From: Pseudomonas sp. Z8(2022) | Lineage (GTDB): Bacteria > Pseudomonadota > Gammaproteobacteria > Pseudomonadales > Pseudomonadaceae | DNA: 64,000 nt | Direction of reading: 5' to 3' | NCBI RefSeq assembly: GCF_025837155.1 | Contig: NZ_CP107549.1 | Coordinates: 3,782,001-3,846,000, forward strand | Shown here: in pieces, positions 1 through 11,237 of the stretch | Layout: each line of letters begins with the position of its first letter | How positions within the stretch are numbered: position 1 is the first letter of the stretch | Program-made: the position numbers and the translations under genes | The notes under the pieces: generated by a model | Told to the model about the DNA's origin: nothing | What the model saw: only the letters and a program-made list of their open reading frames with translations | Database searches by the model: none

Positions 1-527
1 ACCTCGCCGCGCTCATCATGCAACTCCAGCTCGAAGCTGGCGCCCGCCCAGTCCAGGGTCGCCTCGCGCTGATCGCCATCCCAGACATAGGGCAGAGCGA
101 CCCAGCCCTGCTCCTGGTGCAGCAGGATGCGAGTCTCGATCAGCCTCACCCGTTCAAGCTCTACTGCCTCGGCATTGTGCTGCTCACTGCGCAGCAAGCG
201 TCCCTGAGCGTCGCGCGGATAGTAGAAGGTCTTGCTCAGTACGGTGCCCACCGGGTAATCGAAACGGGCTTCGCCATACCGCGCGTTAGTGCCTGAGGGC
301 ATCCAGATGGTGCGCAGCTTGTGCGCATAGTCGGTGAACAGCGGCGTGTTCAGGTCGTAGGGCAACACACCCTCGACAGGCTGCAGGCGGCCGTCGCGCT
401 GCTGCAGCACACCCCATTCACTGAGCTTTTCCGGATAGTTCTCGCCACTGGGCAGGTACAGCGGTGTACGTGGCTGCTCGCAGGCGGCGAGCAGCGCACT
501 GATGAGCAACAGCCAGCCGCTCTTCAT
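1..527 (-). CDS. SO2930/TIGR03806-type cytochrome-associated lipoprotein (partial, 3' end missing)
   Basis: This minus-strand gene starts at 527 and runs off the left edge, so only about the first 175 residues are visible. The N-terminus is a lipoprotein signal with lipobox L-A-A-C at residues 13-16, so the protein is probably membrane anchored. The visible region (tyrosine- and proline-rich, with a PLYLPSGENYPEKLSEWG stretch) resembles the family found beside TIGR03805 beta-helix proteins, whose longer members carry haem c motifs in the C-terminal half. That half lies outside the window, so the cytochrome call is an inference from family and context. The start overlaps the stop of the upstream beta-helix gene by four bases (ATGA), so the two are translationally coupled. 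The substrate and role are unknown. Confidence 0.65.
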   Translation of the reverse strand, partial: MKSGWLLLISALLAACEQPRTPLYLPSGENYPEKLSEWGVLQQRDGRLQPVEGVLPYDLNTPLFTDYAHKLRTIWMPSGTNARYGEARFDYPVGTVLSKTFYYPRDAQGRLLRSEQHNAEAVELERVRLIETRILLHQEQGWVALPYVWDGDQREATLDWAGASFELELHDERGE

Positions 528-1771
528 GCCTCATCACCCGCCTCGGCCAGCGCGGCACGCAGCTCGACGGCAGGCAGACGGGGCAGCTCGCAGCGATGCG
601 GCCCGATGTCGGTACTGATGTTCCTGTAGCCGCCCGGGCCATCGACATTGAGGATGCCGGCGTCGCCATTGTCGATGCAGATGGCCAGTTCGGGCGGCAG
701 CTTGCCGTTCACCTCCTTCTCGGGATTCACGTAGCCGTCCCAGAGGATATCCGGCAGGCGGCCATTGAGACCGAACTTGGCCAGCTTCAGCGCCTTGAGT
801 TCGAGATTGTCAGGGCTTGTGCCCGCTGCGCCGAAACGATTGCCATGGATATGGATAGCCTCCGGATAGGGATCGAAATCCTCGGTGGTGGAAAGGTCGG
901 TATATCCGGTGCTGAAGTAGCTGCTGACGATGACGTTGGCCGTGCGGTGATCGCCGATGTCGTTGTCGAAGATCTCCACCTTGTCGTTGGAGTTGACCAG
1001 TACGCCGGAACCGGCCGGGACACTGGCCACCGGCGTGCCCTTGTGGCCAAAGTTGTCGTGATTGTTGCCTTCGACCTTGTTGCGATAGACCCGCGTGGTG
1101 TGCCCCGGCTGCGGCAGATTGGGCATGTTGAATACCAGGATGCCGCCGGTATTGCCGGTGGCGACGTTGTCGTAGACGTCGGCACCGATGGTGTTCTCGA
1201 TCTCGATACCCGCGACGTTGCGCTCGGCACGGCTGTTGCGCACCACCACGTTGCGCGATTGGCCGACATAGATGCCGGCGTCCGAGGCACCTATGGCCAC
1301 CACGCCGTCGATCAGCACATTCTCGGTCTGCACCGGGTAGATGCCGTAGGCACCATTCTCGGTAGCTGGGCCGTTGGTCCACTCGGTGCGCACGCGACGG
1401 ATGACGATGTTCTCGCCGCCCACGACCTTGAGCGCATCGCCCTTGGTATCTTCGAGCGCCAGATCCTCGATGGTGAAGTCGGAGGCATTCACCAGCAGCC
1501 CCTCGGCGCCGGACTTCTGGCCCTTGAAGTTGAGGATGGTCTTGTCCATGCCGGCGCCCCTGAGAGTCACCCCGCTGACCTTGAGACTGAGGCTGCGGTC
1601 GAGCTGCCAGGTACCTGCGGGAATCTCGATCACTTCACCGGGCCTGGCCTTGATCAGCTGAGTCTGCAGCTGTTTCTGAAAATCGAGGTTGGCAACAGGC
1701 GCAACATCACCGTCGCCGCATGCGACCAGCAACAGAGACAGGGCGAACAGCGAGGGGGCAGCAACACGCAT
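524..1771 (-). CDS. Parallel beta-helix repeat lipoprotein (TIGR03805-like)
   Basis: A 415-residue protein with a lipoprotein signal (lipobox L-V-A-C, cysteine 18). After about residue 30 it shows a long run of short beta-strand repeats rich in Asn, Asp, Val and Gly (for example NVLIDGVVAIGASDAGIYVG), which is the pattern of right-handed parallel beta-helix proteins with pectate-lyase-like folds. The family is known to occur next to SO2930-type diheme cytochrome proteins, and that partner follows here with a 4-bp overlap. Beta-helix folds often bind or cleave polysaccharide, but I see no diagnostic catalytic residues, so no enzyme activity is claimed. A GGAG element lies upstream of the ATG. 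Confidence 0.75.
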   Translation of the reverse strand: MRVAAPSLFALSLLLVACGDGDVAPVANLDFQKQLQTQLIKARPGEVIEIPAGTWQLDRSLSLKVSGVTLRGAGMDKTILNFKGQKSGAEGLLVNASDFTIEDLALEDTKGDALKVVGGENIVIRRVRTEWTNGPATENGAYGIYPVQTENVLIDGVVAIGASDAGIYVGQSRNVVVRNSRAERNVAGIEIENTIGADVYDNVATGNTGGILVFNMPNLPQPGHTTRVYRNKVEGNNHDNFGHKGTPVASVPAGSGVLVNSNDKVEIFDNDIGDHRTANVIVSSYFSTGYTDLSTTEDFDPYPEAIHIHGNRFGAAGTSPDNLELKALKLAKFGLNGRLPDILWDGYVNPEKEVNGKLPPELAICIDNGDAGILNVDGPGGYRNISTDIGPHRCELPRLPAVELRAALAEAGDEA

Positions 1772-1802
1772 GGGAGAGCTCCGGTTTTGTTGTTATTTTG
1801 GA

Positions 1803-1831
1803 ACTATAGTACCAACACACCAACAAACCAA
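1803..1831 (-). promoter_or_regulatory. Candidate sigma70 promoter for the beta-helix gene pair
   Basis: On the minus strand a TTGGTT box (1826-1831) lies 17 bases before TATAGT (1803-1808), about 30 bases upstream of the ATG at 1771. The -35/spacer region is built of ACCAA motifs repeated with an 8-bp period on the plus strand (1811-1831), which could be a regulator site. This is inferred from consensus only. Confidence 0.4.
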
Positions 1832-1973
1832 GGCGCATGTCCCAGGCAGTGCGCCAACATCGCTCACAAGCCTCTGCGATGCCGTGCTGGCGCATGATCA
1901 GGCGCTTTTCTGGGGGAAACGGCTGAGGTCATCCCGGCCTCTGGCCTGCAGTGTCAGCGCAGCTGGTGGATCA

Positions 1974-2006
1974 TGTACAAGGCAGGCCTGAAGCCTGCCC
2001 TGTACA
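1974..2006 (-). terminator. Stem-loop just after ygiQ
   Basis: An inverted repeat, TGTACA plus GGCAGGC pairing with GCCTGCC plus TGTACA around a 5-nt loop, ends two bases from the ygiQ stop codon. The stem is about 14 bp with one G-U-type position. There is no following T-run, so it may act as an mRNA 3'-end stabiliser or a weak terminator rather than a classical intrinsic terminator. Confidence 0.5.
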
Positions 2007-2007
2007 T

Positions 2008-4284
<2,277 letters not shown>

Positions 4285-4558
4285 ATTTTTTGATCAATTA
4301 GCTATCACGAGGGGCGCGGATGATAGCACAAATTTTGACCAAATCAGACCATTGCGCTCGGCTTTAATGCCATCAACCGCTTCGATGGCAATGCCTCCGG
4401 CACTGAGGCCGGCGCAGCCCCTCGTTCGCTCTCAATAAAGGCGCAAGGGCAGAAAATTCGGGCATCTTCGGCAGTAGCCATACGCCATATTTGTTTACGT
4501 CCGATAACAATCCTGTGCATATACTCAATTACTCGGCTGCCCCAACTCCAGGTTACCT

Positions 4559-6466
4559 ATGCTGCAGCGTTTCGCCTTCCTGCTCGCCTTTCTGCTAGGT
4601 CTGTCGACTTCGGGCCCGGCCGCGGCATCCGTGCTACTCACCGATGCCAGCAGCGGCATGCCGCTCAACGCCCATATCGAGTTGCTGGAAGACACTAACG
4701 GCAACCTGAGCATCGAAGATCTCACCAACCCCGAGCAGCAGGCCCGCTTTCACCCGGCCAATGGCCGGGCCAGTGTCGGCCAGAGCCTGAACCCCTGGTG
4801 GATAAAACTCACCCTGCAACGCGATACGCACGCGCCAGCCAACTGGGTACTGGAGGTAGGCTCGGTAACCCAGCTCGACCTGCAGCTCTACCAACCCGAT
4901 GGCCAAGGCGGCTGGCTGCTGCGCCAATCCGGCGAACGGGTGCCCTATCACGAGAGTCGCGACCACCCTTACCGGCGCATGGTGTTCGACCTGCCGCCCC
5001 TCGGCGAACAGCCGACCACCTTCTACCTGCGCGCCTTCGACCCTGCCGGCAACTCATTCCCGCTACGCATCTGGCAGCTCGATGAACTCAAGCAACTGGC
5101 AGCCAGCGAAAACCTGGTGCTAGGCGCCATCTACGGCGTGATCTTCGCACTGCTGCTGTACAACCTGTTCATCCTCATCTCGCTACGCGACAAGGCCTAC
5201 TTCTGGTACGTGCTGACCACTGCGTTCGCACTGGTATTCATCATCAGCATGACCGGCCATGGCGCGCAGTATCTGTGGCCCGGCGGCGCGGTCCCGCCCT
5301 GGTTTGATCGCGTCACCCTGCCCTCGCTGTGGGGGCTGTTCGCCTGCCGCTTCACCCAGACCCTGCTGCAGACCAAACTGTACGTGCGCTGGGCACATCA
5401 CCTGCTGAGCATGGCCTGCGCCCTCTACATCGTCGCCATCGTGCTCAACCTGTTCGGTCAGCGCTACCTGGCGGCCTGGATCATCGCCCTGCTGTCGCTG
5501 ACCAGCATCCCGGCAGCACTCGGCAGCGCCGTGGTGCGGTGGCGTCAGGGTTTCTTCCCGGCGCAGCTGTATCTGTACGGCTATGGTCTGGTGCTCGGCA
5601 GCGTGAGTATCCTGCTGCTGCGCACCACGGGCGTGCTGCAACCGGCGCAGTGGAATGCCTATGTGTTCCCGCTGGCAGTGGCCGCCGAATCCATCCTGTT
5701 CTCTTTCGCCCTGGCTTATCGCATTCAGATACTCAAGCAGGAGCGCGCCGTGGCGCTGCAACAGGCCGATCGCGAGAAGACTGCGCGCCTGGCCCAACTG
5801 CAGGCCAGTGCCGACGAGCTGCAAGCCGCGATAACCAGACGCACCGCCGAACTGGCCGCAGCCAATGAACGGCTGCGAGAACGCGAGCGCGAGCTGCAGC
5901 ATGCCGCCTTTCACGATCCACTGACCGAGCTGCCCAACCGCCGCTATCTGGTCGAACGCTGCGAGTCGGCGCTGGGGCATGCCCAACGGCACAAGGAGAG
6001 TGTGGCTCTGCTGTTGATCGACCTGGATCACTTCAAACCGATCAATGATCGCTTCGGCCACGCGGCCGGCGACATGATGCTGCAGGTAATCGCCAAGCGC
6101 CTGCGCGAACGTGTGCGTCTTGGCGATGCAGTGGCGCGTCTGGGCGGTGACGAGTTCGCCGTGCTGATCTGCGGCAGCGACGCCGAAAGCCAGGCCCGGG
6201 AGATCGCCGAACGCCTGCTGGCGGAGCTTTCCGAGCCGGTGCACTACGGTGCCGAGCGCCTGCGTGTAACCATCAGCCTCGGCGTGGCGCTCTACCCGCA
6301 GCATGCACAGAACTTTGCCGGGCTGTACAAGGTCGCCGATCAGACGCTCTATCGGGTCAAGGAGCTGGGCCGCTCGGGAGCCCGCGTGCACGGCGATGAT
6401 GGTGAGCTGAGCGAACAGGCCTGCCTGCAGCTGGACGTACTCAAGGTGCCCAGCGGCCTGGCCTAA
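4559..6466 (+). CDS. 7TMR-DISM sensor diguanylate cyclase (GGDEF)
   Basis: A 635-residue inner-membrane signalling enzyme. It has a signal peptide (about 1-24), a periplasmic 7TMR-DISM extracellular domain (about 30-170), seven membrane segments (about 183-390), a coiled-coil linker (about 395-448) and a C-terminal GGDEF domain. The active-site motif GGDEF is intact at 529-533. An RxxD inhibitory site (Arg520/Asp523) lies five residues upstream, so the enzyme should make cyclic di-GMP from two GTP and be subject to product inhibition. No EAL domain is present. The signal sensed is unknown; DISM extracellular domains have a carbohydrate-binding-like fold. It ends overlapping the alr stop by four bases on the opposite strand. 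Confidence 0.93.
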   Translation: MLQRFAFLLAFLLGLSTSGPAAASVLLTDASSGMPLNAHIELLEDTNGNLSIEDLTNPEQQARFHPANGRASVGQSLNPWWIKLTLQRDTHAPANWVLEVGSVTQLDLQLYQPDGQGGWLLRQSGERVPYHESRDHPYRRMVFDLPPLGEQPTTFYLRAFDPAGNSFPLRIWQLDELKQLAASENLVLGAIYGVIFALLLYNLFILISLRDKAYFWYVLTTAFALVFIISMTGHGAQYLWPGGAVPPWFDRVTLPSLWGLFACRFTQTLLQTKLYVRWAHHLLSMACALYIVAIVLNLFGQRYLAAWIIALLSLTSIPAALGSAVVRWRQGFFPAQLYLYGYGLVLGSVSILLLRTTGVLQPAQWNAYVFPLAVAAESILFSFALAYRIQILKQERAVALQQADREKTARLAQLQASADELQAAITRRTAELAAANERLRERERELQHAAFHDPLTELPNRRYLVERCESALGHAQRHKESVALLLIDLDHFKPINDRFGHAAGDMMLQVIAKRLRERVRLGDAVARLGGDEFAVLICGSDAESQAREIAERLLAELSEPVHYGAERLRVTISLGVALYPQHAQNFAGLYKVADQTLYRVKELGRSGARVHGDDGELSEQACLQLDVLKVPSGLA

Positions 6467-7539
6467 CCGATATAGCGACGCGGCACCCGCGCTGTGACCT
6501 TGGTCAGCAACTCGTAGCCAATGGTGCCGCACGCCGTCGCCACCTCGTCCAGCGGCAGATTGGCGCCCCATAGCTCCACCGGCGAATCGATATCGGCCTC
6601 GGGCAGGTCGGTGATATCCACAGCCAGCATGTCCATCGACACCCGACCCGCCAGCACGGCACGCTGCCCCTCGACGAGTACCGGCGTGCCACTCGGTGCA
6701 TGGCGCGGGTAACCGTCGGCATAACCGCAGCTGACCGTGGCAATGCGCGAAGGCCGCTGCGCTACCCAGCTCGCGCCATAACCGACACTTTCACCAACCG
6801 CCACTTCGCGCACGGCGATTACCCGGGCAGCCAGGGTCATGGCAGGCTTCAGGCCAAGCTCACGCGCACTCAGTTCGGCAAACGGCGTGGCGCCATAGAG
6901 CATGATGCCCGGGCGCAGCCAGTCCATGTGCGCGGCGGGAATGGTCAGCACGGCCGCGGAGTTGGCCAGCGAGCGATGGCTGAAGTCGAGGTCCAGCAGA
7001 TCGAGGAAACGCTCCACCTGCTGTTCGGTGAGCGGATGACCGCGCTCGTCGGCACAGGCGAAATGGCTGATCAGATTGAGCTCGGCGACCTGCTCGGCGC
7101 TCTCGAGCCGTGCGTGCCAGTGGCGCAGGCTGGCGGCATCGAAACCCAGCCGATGCATGCCGGAGTCCAGCTTCAGCCAGACATTCAGCGGCCGCACCGG
7201 CTCACTGGCGAGCAGGGCCTCAGCCTGCGCCGCGCTCTGCACCACCAGATCGAGCCCCAGCTGCGCGGCAATGGCGTATTCGCCGGCCTCGAAGCAGCCC
7301 TCGAGCAGCAGGATGCGCGCCTCGCCATGCATGGCGCGTACTTCCGCTGCCTCTTCCAGGCAGGCCACGGCGAAGCCATCGGCCACATCGTGCAGCGCCG
7401 TGACCACCTCACGGACACCGTGCCCATAGGCGTTGGCCTTGACCACCGCAAAAGCCTGGCGCCCGGGCGCGCAGCGCTTGGCGACAGCGTAGTTGTGAGC
7501 AATGGCGGAGAGGTCGATGATGGCAGCAAGCGGACGCAT
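6463..7539 (-). CDS. alr: Alanine racemase
   Basis: A 358-residue fold-type III PLP enzyme that interconverts L- and D-alanine for peptidoglycan synthesis. The PLP lysine is Lys34 within VVKANAYGHG and the second catalytic base is Tyr254 (VGYGASW). I chose the ATG at 7539 (MRPLAAIIDLS), the usual Pseudomonas N-terminus. The upstream in-frame ATG at 7572 falls in the loop region of a strong 10-bp inverted repeat, so it is unlikely to be used. The gene lies downstream of dnaB on the same strand. Pseudomonas can carry both alr and dadX; the dnaB neighbourhood supports alr, the biosynthetic copy. Confidence 0.95.
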   Translation of the reverse strand: MRPLAAIIDLSAIAHNYAVAKRCAPGRQAFAVVKANAYGHGVREVVTALHDVADGFAVACLEEAAEVRAMHGEARILLLEGCFEAGEYAIAAQLGLDLVVQSAAQAEALLASEPVRPLNVWLKLDSGMHRLGFDAASLRHWHARLESAEQVAELNLISHFACADERGHPLTEQQVERFLDLLDLDFSHRSLANSAAVLTIPAAHMDWLRPGIMLYGATPFAELSARELGLKPAMTLAARVIAVREVAVGESVGYGASWVAQRPSRIATVSCGYADGYPRHAPSGTPVLVEGQRAVLAGRVSMDMLAVDITDLPEADIDSPVELWGANLPLDEVATACGTIGYELLTKVTARVPRRYIG

Positions 7540-7556
7540 GGCAGGGAGCCTGAACG

Positions 7557-7596
7557 AAATACGGGCGCCCATCTTAACCGCTGGGCGCCCGTTTTC
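7557..7596 (-). terminator. Perfect 10-bp inverted repeat between dnaB and alr
   Basis: CGGGCGCCCA (7562-7571) pairs perfectly with TGGGCGCCCG (7582-7591), with a 10-nt loop. Read on the minus strand it is followed by TATTTCGTT, and on the plus strand by GTTTTC. It probably ends or attenuates dnaB transcription before alr. The U-tract is short, so efficiency is uncertain. Confidence 0.55.
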
Positions 7597-7646
7597 ATTG
7601 AGCGAGATCAGATTGCTCTCGTGGGCGCATCCGCTGACAGGCGCTG

Positions 7647-9041
7647 TTACTCGTCTTCGAACTGATAGCTGCCCGGCGCCAGGTTCTCGAAACGCGAATA
7701 CTTGCCGAGGAAGGCCAGCCGCGCGGTACCGAGCGGACCGTTACGCTGCTTGCCGATGATGATTTCGGCCACGCCCTTGTACTCGGTCTCCGGGTGGTAG
7801 ACCTCGTCACGGTAGACGAACAGGATGATGTCGGCGTCCTGCTCGATCGCTCCGGATTCACGCAAGTCGGAGTTGATCGGGCGCTTGTTGGGGCGCTGCT
7901 CCAGGCCCCGGTTGAGCTGCGACAGGGCGATGACCGGGCAGTTGAACTCCTTGGCCAGCGCCTTGAGCGAGCGCGAAATCTCGGAAATCTCGTTGACCCG
8001 GCTGTCGCCGCTGGAACCGGGAATCTGCATCAGCTGCAGGTAGTCGACCATGATCAGGCCGATCTCGCCGTGCTCGCGCGCCAGGCGCCGGGTACGTGCG
8101 CGCATTTCCGATGGGGAAATACCGGCGGTATCGTCGATGAACAGCTTGCGATCGTTGAGCAGGTTGACCGCGCTGGTCAGGCGCGGCCAGTCATCGTCGT
8201 CGAGCTGACCGGCACGCACCTTGGTCTGGTCGATACGCCCCAACGAGGCGAGCATACGAATGACGATGGATTCCGAAGGCATCTCCAGCGAGTAGACGAG
8301 GATCGCCTTGTCGCTGCGCATCAGGGCGTTTTCCACCAGGTTCATGGCGAAGGTGGTCTTACCCATCGACGGACGGCCGGCAACGATGATCATGTCCGCC
8401 GGCTGCAGGCCGCTGGTGAGGTTGTCCAGGTCATCAAAGCCGGTGGACAGACCGGTAATCGCATCGCCGTTGTTGAACAGCGTGTCGATGCGGTCGATGG
8501 CCTTGACCAGAATGTCATTGATGCCCACCGGGCCACCGGTTTTCGGCCGGTCCTCGGCGATCTCGAAGATCTTGCGCTCGGCCTCGTCGAGAATCTCCTC
8601 GCCGGTACGGCCTTCCGGCGCATAGGCACTATCGGCGATCTCGTTGCTGATGCTGATCAGTTTGCGCAGGGTGGCGCGCTCACGAATGATCTGCGCATAG
8701 GCCTTGATGTTGGCTACCGACGGCGTGTTCTTCGCCAGTTCGGCGAGATAAGCCAGGCCACCGACCTGCGACAGCTGCCCCTCCTTGTCCAGTTGTTCGG
8801 ACAGGGTGACGACGTCGAAGGGCTCGTTACGCTCGGCCAGCTTGAAGATCGCGCGAAAGATCAGACGATGGTCATGGCGGTAGAAATCGCCATCGGAAAC
8901 TCCATCGAGCACACGCTCCCAAGCATTGTTGTCGAGCATCAGGCCACCCAGTACCGCCTGCTCCGCCTCGATGGAGTGCGGAGGCACTTTCAGGGCAGCA
9001 GTCTGCAGGTCGTATTGCTCGGGAATGCTGATGTCGTTCAT
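7647..9041 (-). CDS. dnaB: Replicative DNA helicase DnaB
   Basis: A 464-residue hexameric helicase that unwinds DNA ahead of the replisome and binds DnaG primase. It has the N-terminal DnaB domain (about 20-125), a linker helix, and a RecA-like ATPase domain with Walker A GRPSMGKT at 222-229 and the DnaB-specific motif region SLEMPSESIVIRML. No intein interrupts the P-loop. I chose the ATG at 9041 (MNDISIPEQYDLQ), because the longer in-frame extension is not family-like. It follows the ribosomal rplI operon but is separated from it by a terminator-like hairpin. Confidence 0.97.
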   Translation of the reverse strand: MNDISIPEQYDLQTAALKVPPHSIEAEQAVLGGLMLDNNAWERVLDGVSDGDFYRHDHRLIFRAIFKLAERNEPFDVVTLSEQLDKEGQLSQVGGLAYLAELAKNTPSVANIKAYAQIIRERATLRKLISISNEIADSAYAPEGRTGEEILDEAERKIFEIAEDRPKTGGPVGINDILVKAIDRIDTLFNNGDAITGLSTGFDDLDNLTSGLQPADMIIVAGRPSMGKTTFAMNLVENALMRSDKAILVYSLEMPSESIVIRMLASLGRIDQTKVRAGQLDDDDWPRLTSAVNLLNDRKLFIDDTAGISPSEMRARTRRLAREHGEIGLIMVDYLQLMQIPGSSGDSRVNEISEISRSLKALAKEFNCPVIALSQLNRGLEQRPNKRPINSDLRESGAIEQDADIILFVYRDEVYHPETEYKGVAEIIIGKQRNGPLGTARLAFLGKYSRFENLAPGSYQFEDE

Positions 9042-9067
9042 AGGCTCGGGGAGAAAATACTGCGATA

Positions 9068-9108
9068 GAAAAACAAAGGGCACGGATCGCCGAAGCGATG
9101 CCGTGCCC
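9068..9108 (-). terminator. Intrinsic terminator after rplI
   Basis: On the minus strand GGGCACGG and CCGTGCCC (9101-9108 and 9078-9085) form a stem with an inner 4-bp helix closing a UUCG loop. It is followed by a T-rich tract (TTTGTTTTTCT). It should end the rpsF-rpsR-DUF2232-rplI transcript before dnaB. Confidence 0.75.
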
Positions 9109-9158
9109 GATTGTCAGCAGACCTGCAGCGGAGTGCAAGCCCGCCTGGCGGCTACTGA

Positions 9159-9605
9159 TTAGGCAGCGACCACGATCACCTTGACGGTGGCTTCGACGTC
9201 GGTGTGCAGGTGCAGTGCAACGTCGTACTCGCCGACCTGACGGATAGTACCGTTGGGCAGACGAACTTCAGCCTTGGCCACTTCAACACCGGAGGCGGTC
9301 AGGGCGTCAGCGATGTCGTGGGTACCGATCGAACCGAACAGCTTGCCTTCATCGCCAGCGGTGGCGGTGATGGTGACTTCCAGCTCAGCCAGTTGAGCAG
9401 CGCGAGCTTCAGCGGAAGCTTTCTTCTCGGCAGCCAGTTTTTCCAGCTCGGCGCGGCGGGCTTCGAACGCAGCTACGTTTTCAGCGGTAGCAGCGGTGGC
9501 CTTGCCTTGCGGCAGCAGGAAGTTACGGCCGTAACCGGCTTTAACATTCACTTTGTCGCCCAGGTTGCCCAGGTTGGCGATTTTTTCCAGCAGGATGACT
9601 TCCAT
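9159..9605 (-). CDS. rplI: 50S ribosomal protein L9
   Basis: A 148-residue ribosomal protein with the L9 N-terminal signature ([30 protein letters not shown]), the long central helix rich in Ala/Glu/Lys and the C-terminal domain. It binds 23S rRNA at the base of the L1 stalk and affects frame maintenance. It is the last gene of the rpsF operon and is followed by an intrinsic terminator. It has the usual length for Pseudomonas. Confidence 0.98.
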   Translation of the reverse strand: MEVILLEKIANLGNLGDKVNVKAGYGRNFLLPQGKATAATAENVAAFEARRAELEKLAAEKKASAEARAAQLAELEVTITATAGDEGKLFGSIGTHDIADALTASGVEVAKAEVRLPNGTIRQVGEYDVALHLHTDVEATVKVIVVAA

Positions 9606-9626
9606 TTGGGTCTTACCTCTTAACTT

Positions 9627-10514
9627 TTAACCTTCACCGTCCGCGGGCCCGCTCTTGCGAGCGAGGCGACCGCGAAAATCAAACAGACTGTCGACGATGG
9701 CCAAAACCACCAGCAAGGGATAGATCAGCTGCATGAACAGCAGGAGCGTGATGTACATGCCCACCAGCCAGAAGCGAGCGAGTCGTCCCTCAACCACCAG
9801 GCCATGCACCAGGGCAATCCCGGCGAACAGCAAAGGCACACTGCACAGCGGCGTGAGCATGGCCAACTGCGGCCCCAGATTGGGGCCTAGCATCATGCCC
9901 GCCAGCAGCAACAGCGCCTGCGGCAGCGACAGTCTCAGGGCGCGGAACTCGCGACCGAAACCGCCAGGGTTGTACAACACGGCCTGCCAATAACGCCCAA
10001 GGATCAGGCTCAGCAAGCTCAGGATCTGCAGCAAGGCCGCCAGCAATCCGGTCAGCACCGGTGCAATCAGCGCCTCGAGCCGCTCGCGTTCGCTCTCAGA
10101 CAACTGCTGATGAGCCCCATCGAACATGGTCGGCAGCAGCTTCTGCAGCTCACCGGCCATGGCCTCGATGGGTTCGCGGAATACCGCCCCAAGGACCAAT
10201 CCATACACCAGGCCCAGTACCACACTGCTCAGCAGTATGCGGTTCCAGGTCCAACTGGCGCGTAACAACAACGCCAGCCCCAGCGCACCGACCAGCACCA
10301 GCAAGGTGCGCGGTTCGCCGAAATACCACCAGGCAATCGCCGGCAGCATGGCCCAGGCCAGGATGCCCATGGCATCACTGGCTCCGCGTCGCAACAGCAC
10401 CAGGCTGCCAGCGGCGGCACTCAACCAGAACAACAGCGGCATCGCTGCCGATCCCACCACCACGAGGGTGGCCTGCATACGGCCGCGCATGATGTATTCA
10501 GCCAGGGCGCGCAT
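9627..10514 (-). CDS. DUF2232 (YybS-like) integral membrane protein
   Basis: A 295-residue hydrophobic protein with about eight predicted membrane segments, consistent with the DUF2232/YybS family. It sits between rpsR and rplI, a position seen in many pseudomonads. Start ATG at 10514 has AAGGAA about eight bases upstream. The function is unknown. The linkage to S6, S18 and L9 suggests co-expression under the rpsF leader but gives no proof of a translation role. Confidence 0.8.
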   Translation of the reverse strand: MRALAEYIMRGRMQATLVVVGSAAMPLLFWLSAAAGSLVLLRRGASDAMGILAWAMLPAIAWWYFGEPRTLLVLVGALGLALLLRASWTWNRILLSSVVLGLVYGLVLGAVFREPIEAMAGELQKLLPTMFDGAHQQLSESERERLEALIAPVLTGLLAALLQILSLLSLILGRYWQAVLYNPGGFGREFRALRLSLPQALLLLAGMMLGPNLGPQLAMLTPLCSVPLLFAGIALVHGLVVEGRLARFWLVGMYITLLLFMQLIYPLLVVLAIVDSLFDFRGRLARKSGPADGEG

Positions 10515-10550
10515 GCGATCTATTCCTTAACTCTTGTCGACTATCCGATC

Positions 10551-10781
10551 TCAGCGGCCGTGGCTGTCGGTGTAGGGCAGCAGGGCCAGGAAGCGGGCGC
10601 GCTTGATAGCGGTGGCCAGCTGACGCTGATAACGAGCCTTGGTACCGGTGATACGGCTGGGAACGATCTTGCCGGTTTCCGAGATGTAGGCTTTCAGGGT
10701 GTTGAGATCTTTGAAATCGATCTCTTTCACGTCTTCAGCGGTGAAGCGGCAGAATTTACGACGACGGAAGAAACGTGCCAT
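10551..10781 (-). CDS. rpsR: 30S ribosomal protein S18
   Basis: A 76-residue small-subunit protein with the typical N-terminus [16 protein letters not shown] and the conserved basic segment [27 protein letters not shown]. It forms a heterodimer with S6 on the 16S platform. It lies 28 bases downstream of rpsF in the same operon. The same S6:S18 dimer is the probable repressor of this operon through the leader hairpin. Confidence 0.98.
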   Translation of the reverse strand: MARFFRRRKFCRFTAEDVKEIDFKDLNTLKAYISETGKIVPSRITGTKARYQRQLATAIKRARFLALLPYTDSHGR

Positions 10782-10809
10782 GTGATTGGCTCCTCAATAG
10801 ATCCGTGGA

Positions 10810-11232
10810 TTACTCGTCAGCGTTGTCGCTGTCGTTGCTGTCGCTGTCATCGCCGTCGTTGGACTCGGCGTTTTCAGGACGTTCACGACGCTCGCGGCGC
10901 TCACTGCGGTTCTCTTCGGCCTTCAGCATCTCGGACTGGCCAGTAACGGCCTCGTCGCGACGGATGACCAGGTTACGGATCACGGCGTCGTTGTAGCGGA
11001 AGTTGTCTTCCAGCTCGGCCAGGGCCTTGCCGGTGCACTCTACGTTGAGCATCACGTAGTGGGCTTTGTGGACGTTGTTGATGGCATAAGCCAGCTGACG
11101 ACGGCCCCAGTCTTCCAGGCGGTGAACCTTGCCACCGTCTTCTTCGATCAGCTTGGTGTAACGCTCGACCATGCCGCCGACTTGCTCGCTCTGGTCCGGG
11201 TGAACCAGGAAGATGATTTCGTAATGACGCAT
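10810..11232 (-). CDS. rpsF: 30S ribosomal protein S6
   Basis: A 140-residue protein with the S6 ferredoxin-like fold core ([25 protein letters not shown]...). An acidic, low-complexity C-terminal tail rich in Asp, Asn and Ser begins around residue 120; such tails are substrates of the RimK glutamate ligase in some gamma-proteobacteria. A strong AAGGAG lies five bases before the ATG, but it pairs with CTCCTT in the leader (see the leader feature). This is the first gene of the rpsF-rpsR-DUF2232-rplI operon. Confidence 0.98.
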   Translation of the reverse strand: MRHYEIIFLVHPDQSEQVGGMVERYTKLIEEDGGKVHRLEDWGRRQLAYAINNVHKAHYVMLNVECTGKALAELEDNFRYNDAVIRNLVIRRDEAVTGQSEMLKAEENRSERRERRERPENAESNDGDDSDSNDSDNADE

Positions 11233-11237
11233 AAATG

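Noticed and set aside
7647..9041. Intein in dnaB
   Set aside because: The P-loop GRPSMGKT and flanks are continuous and the protein has the normal length.
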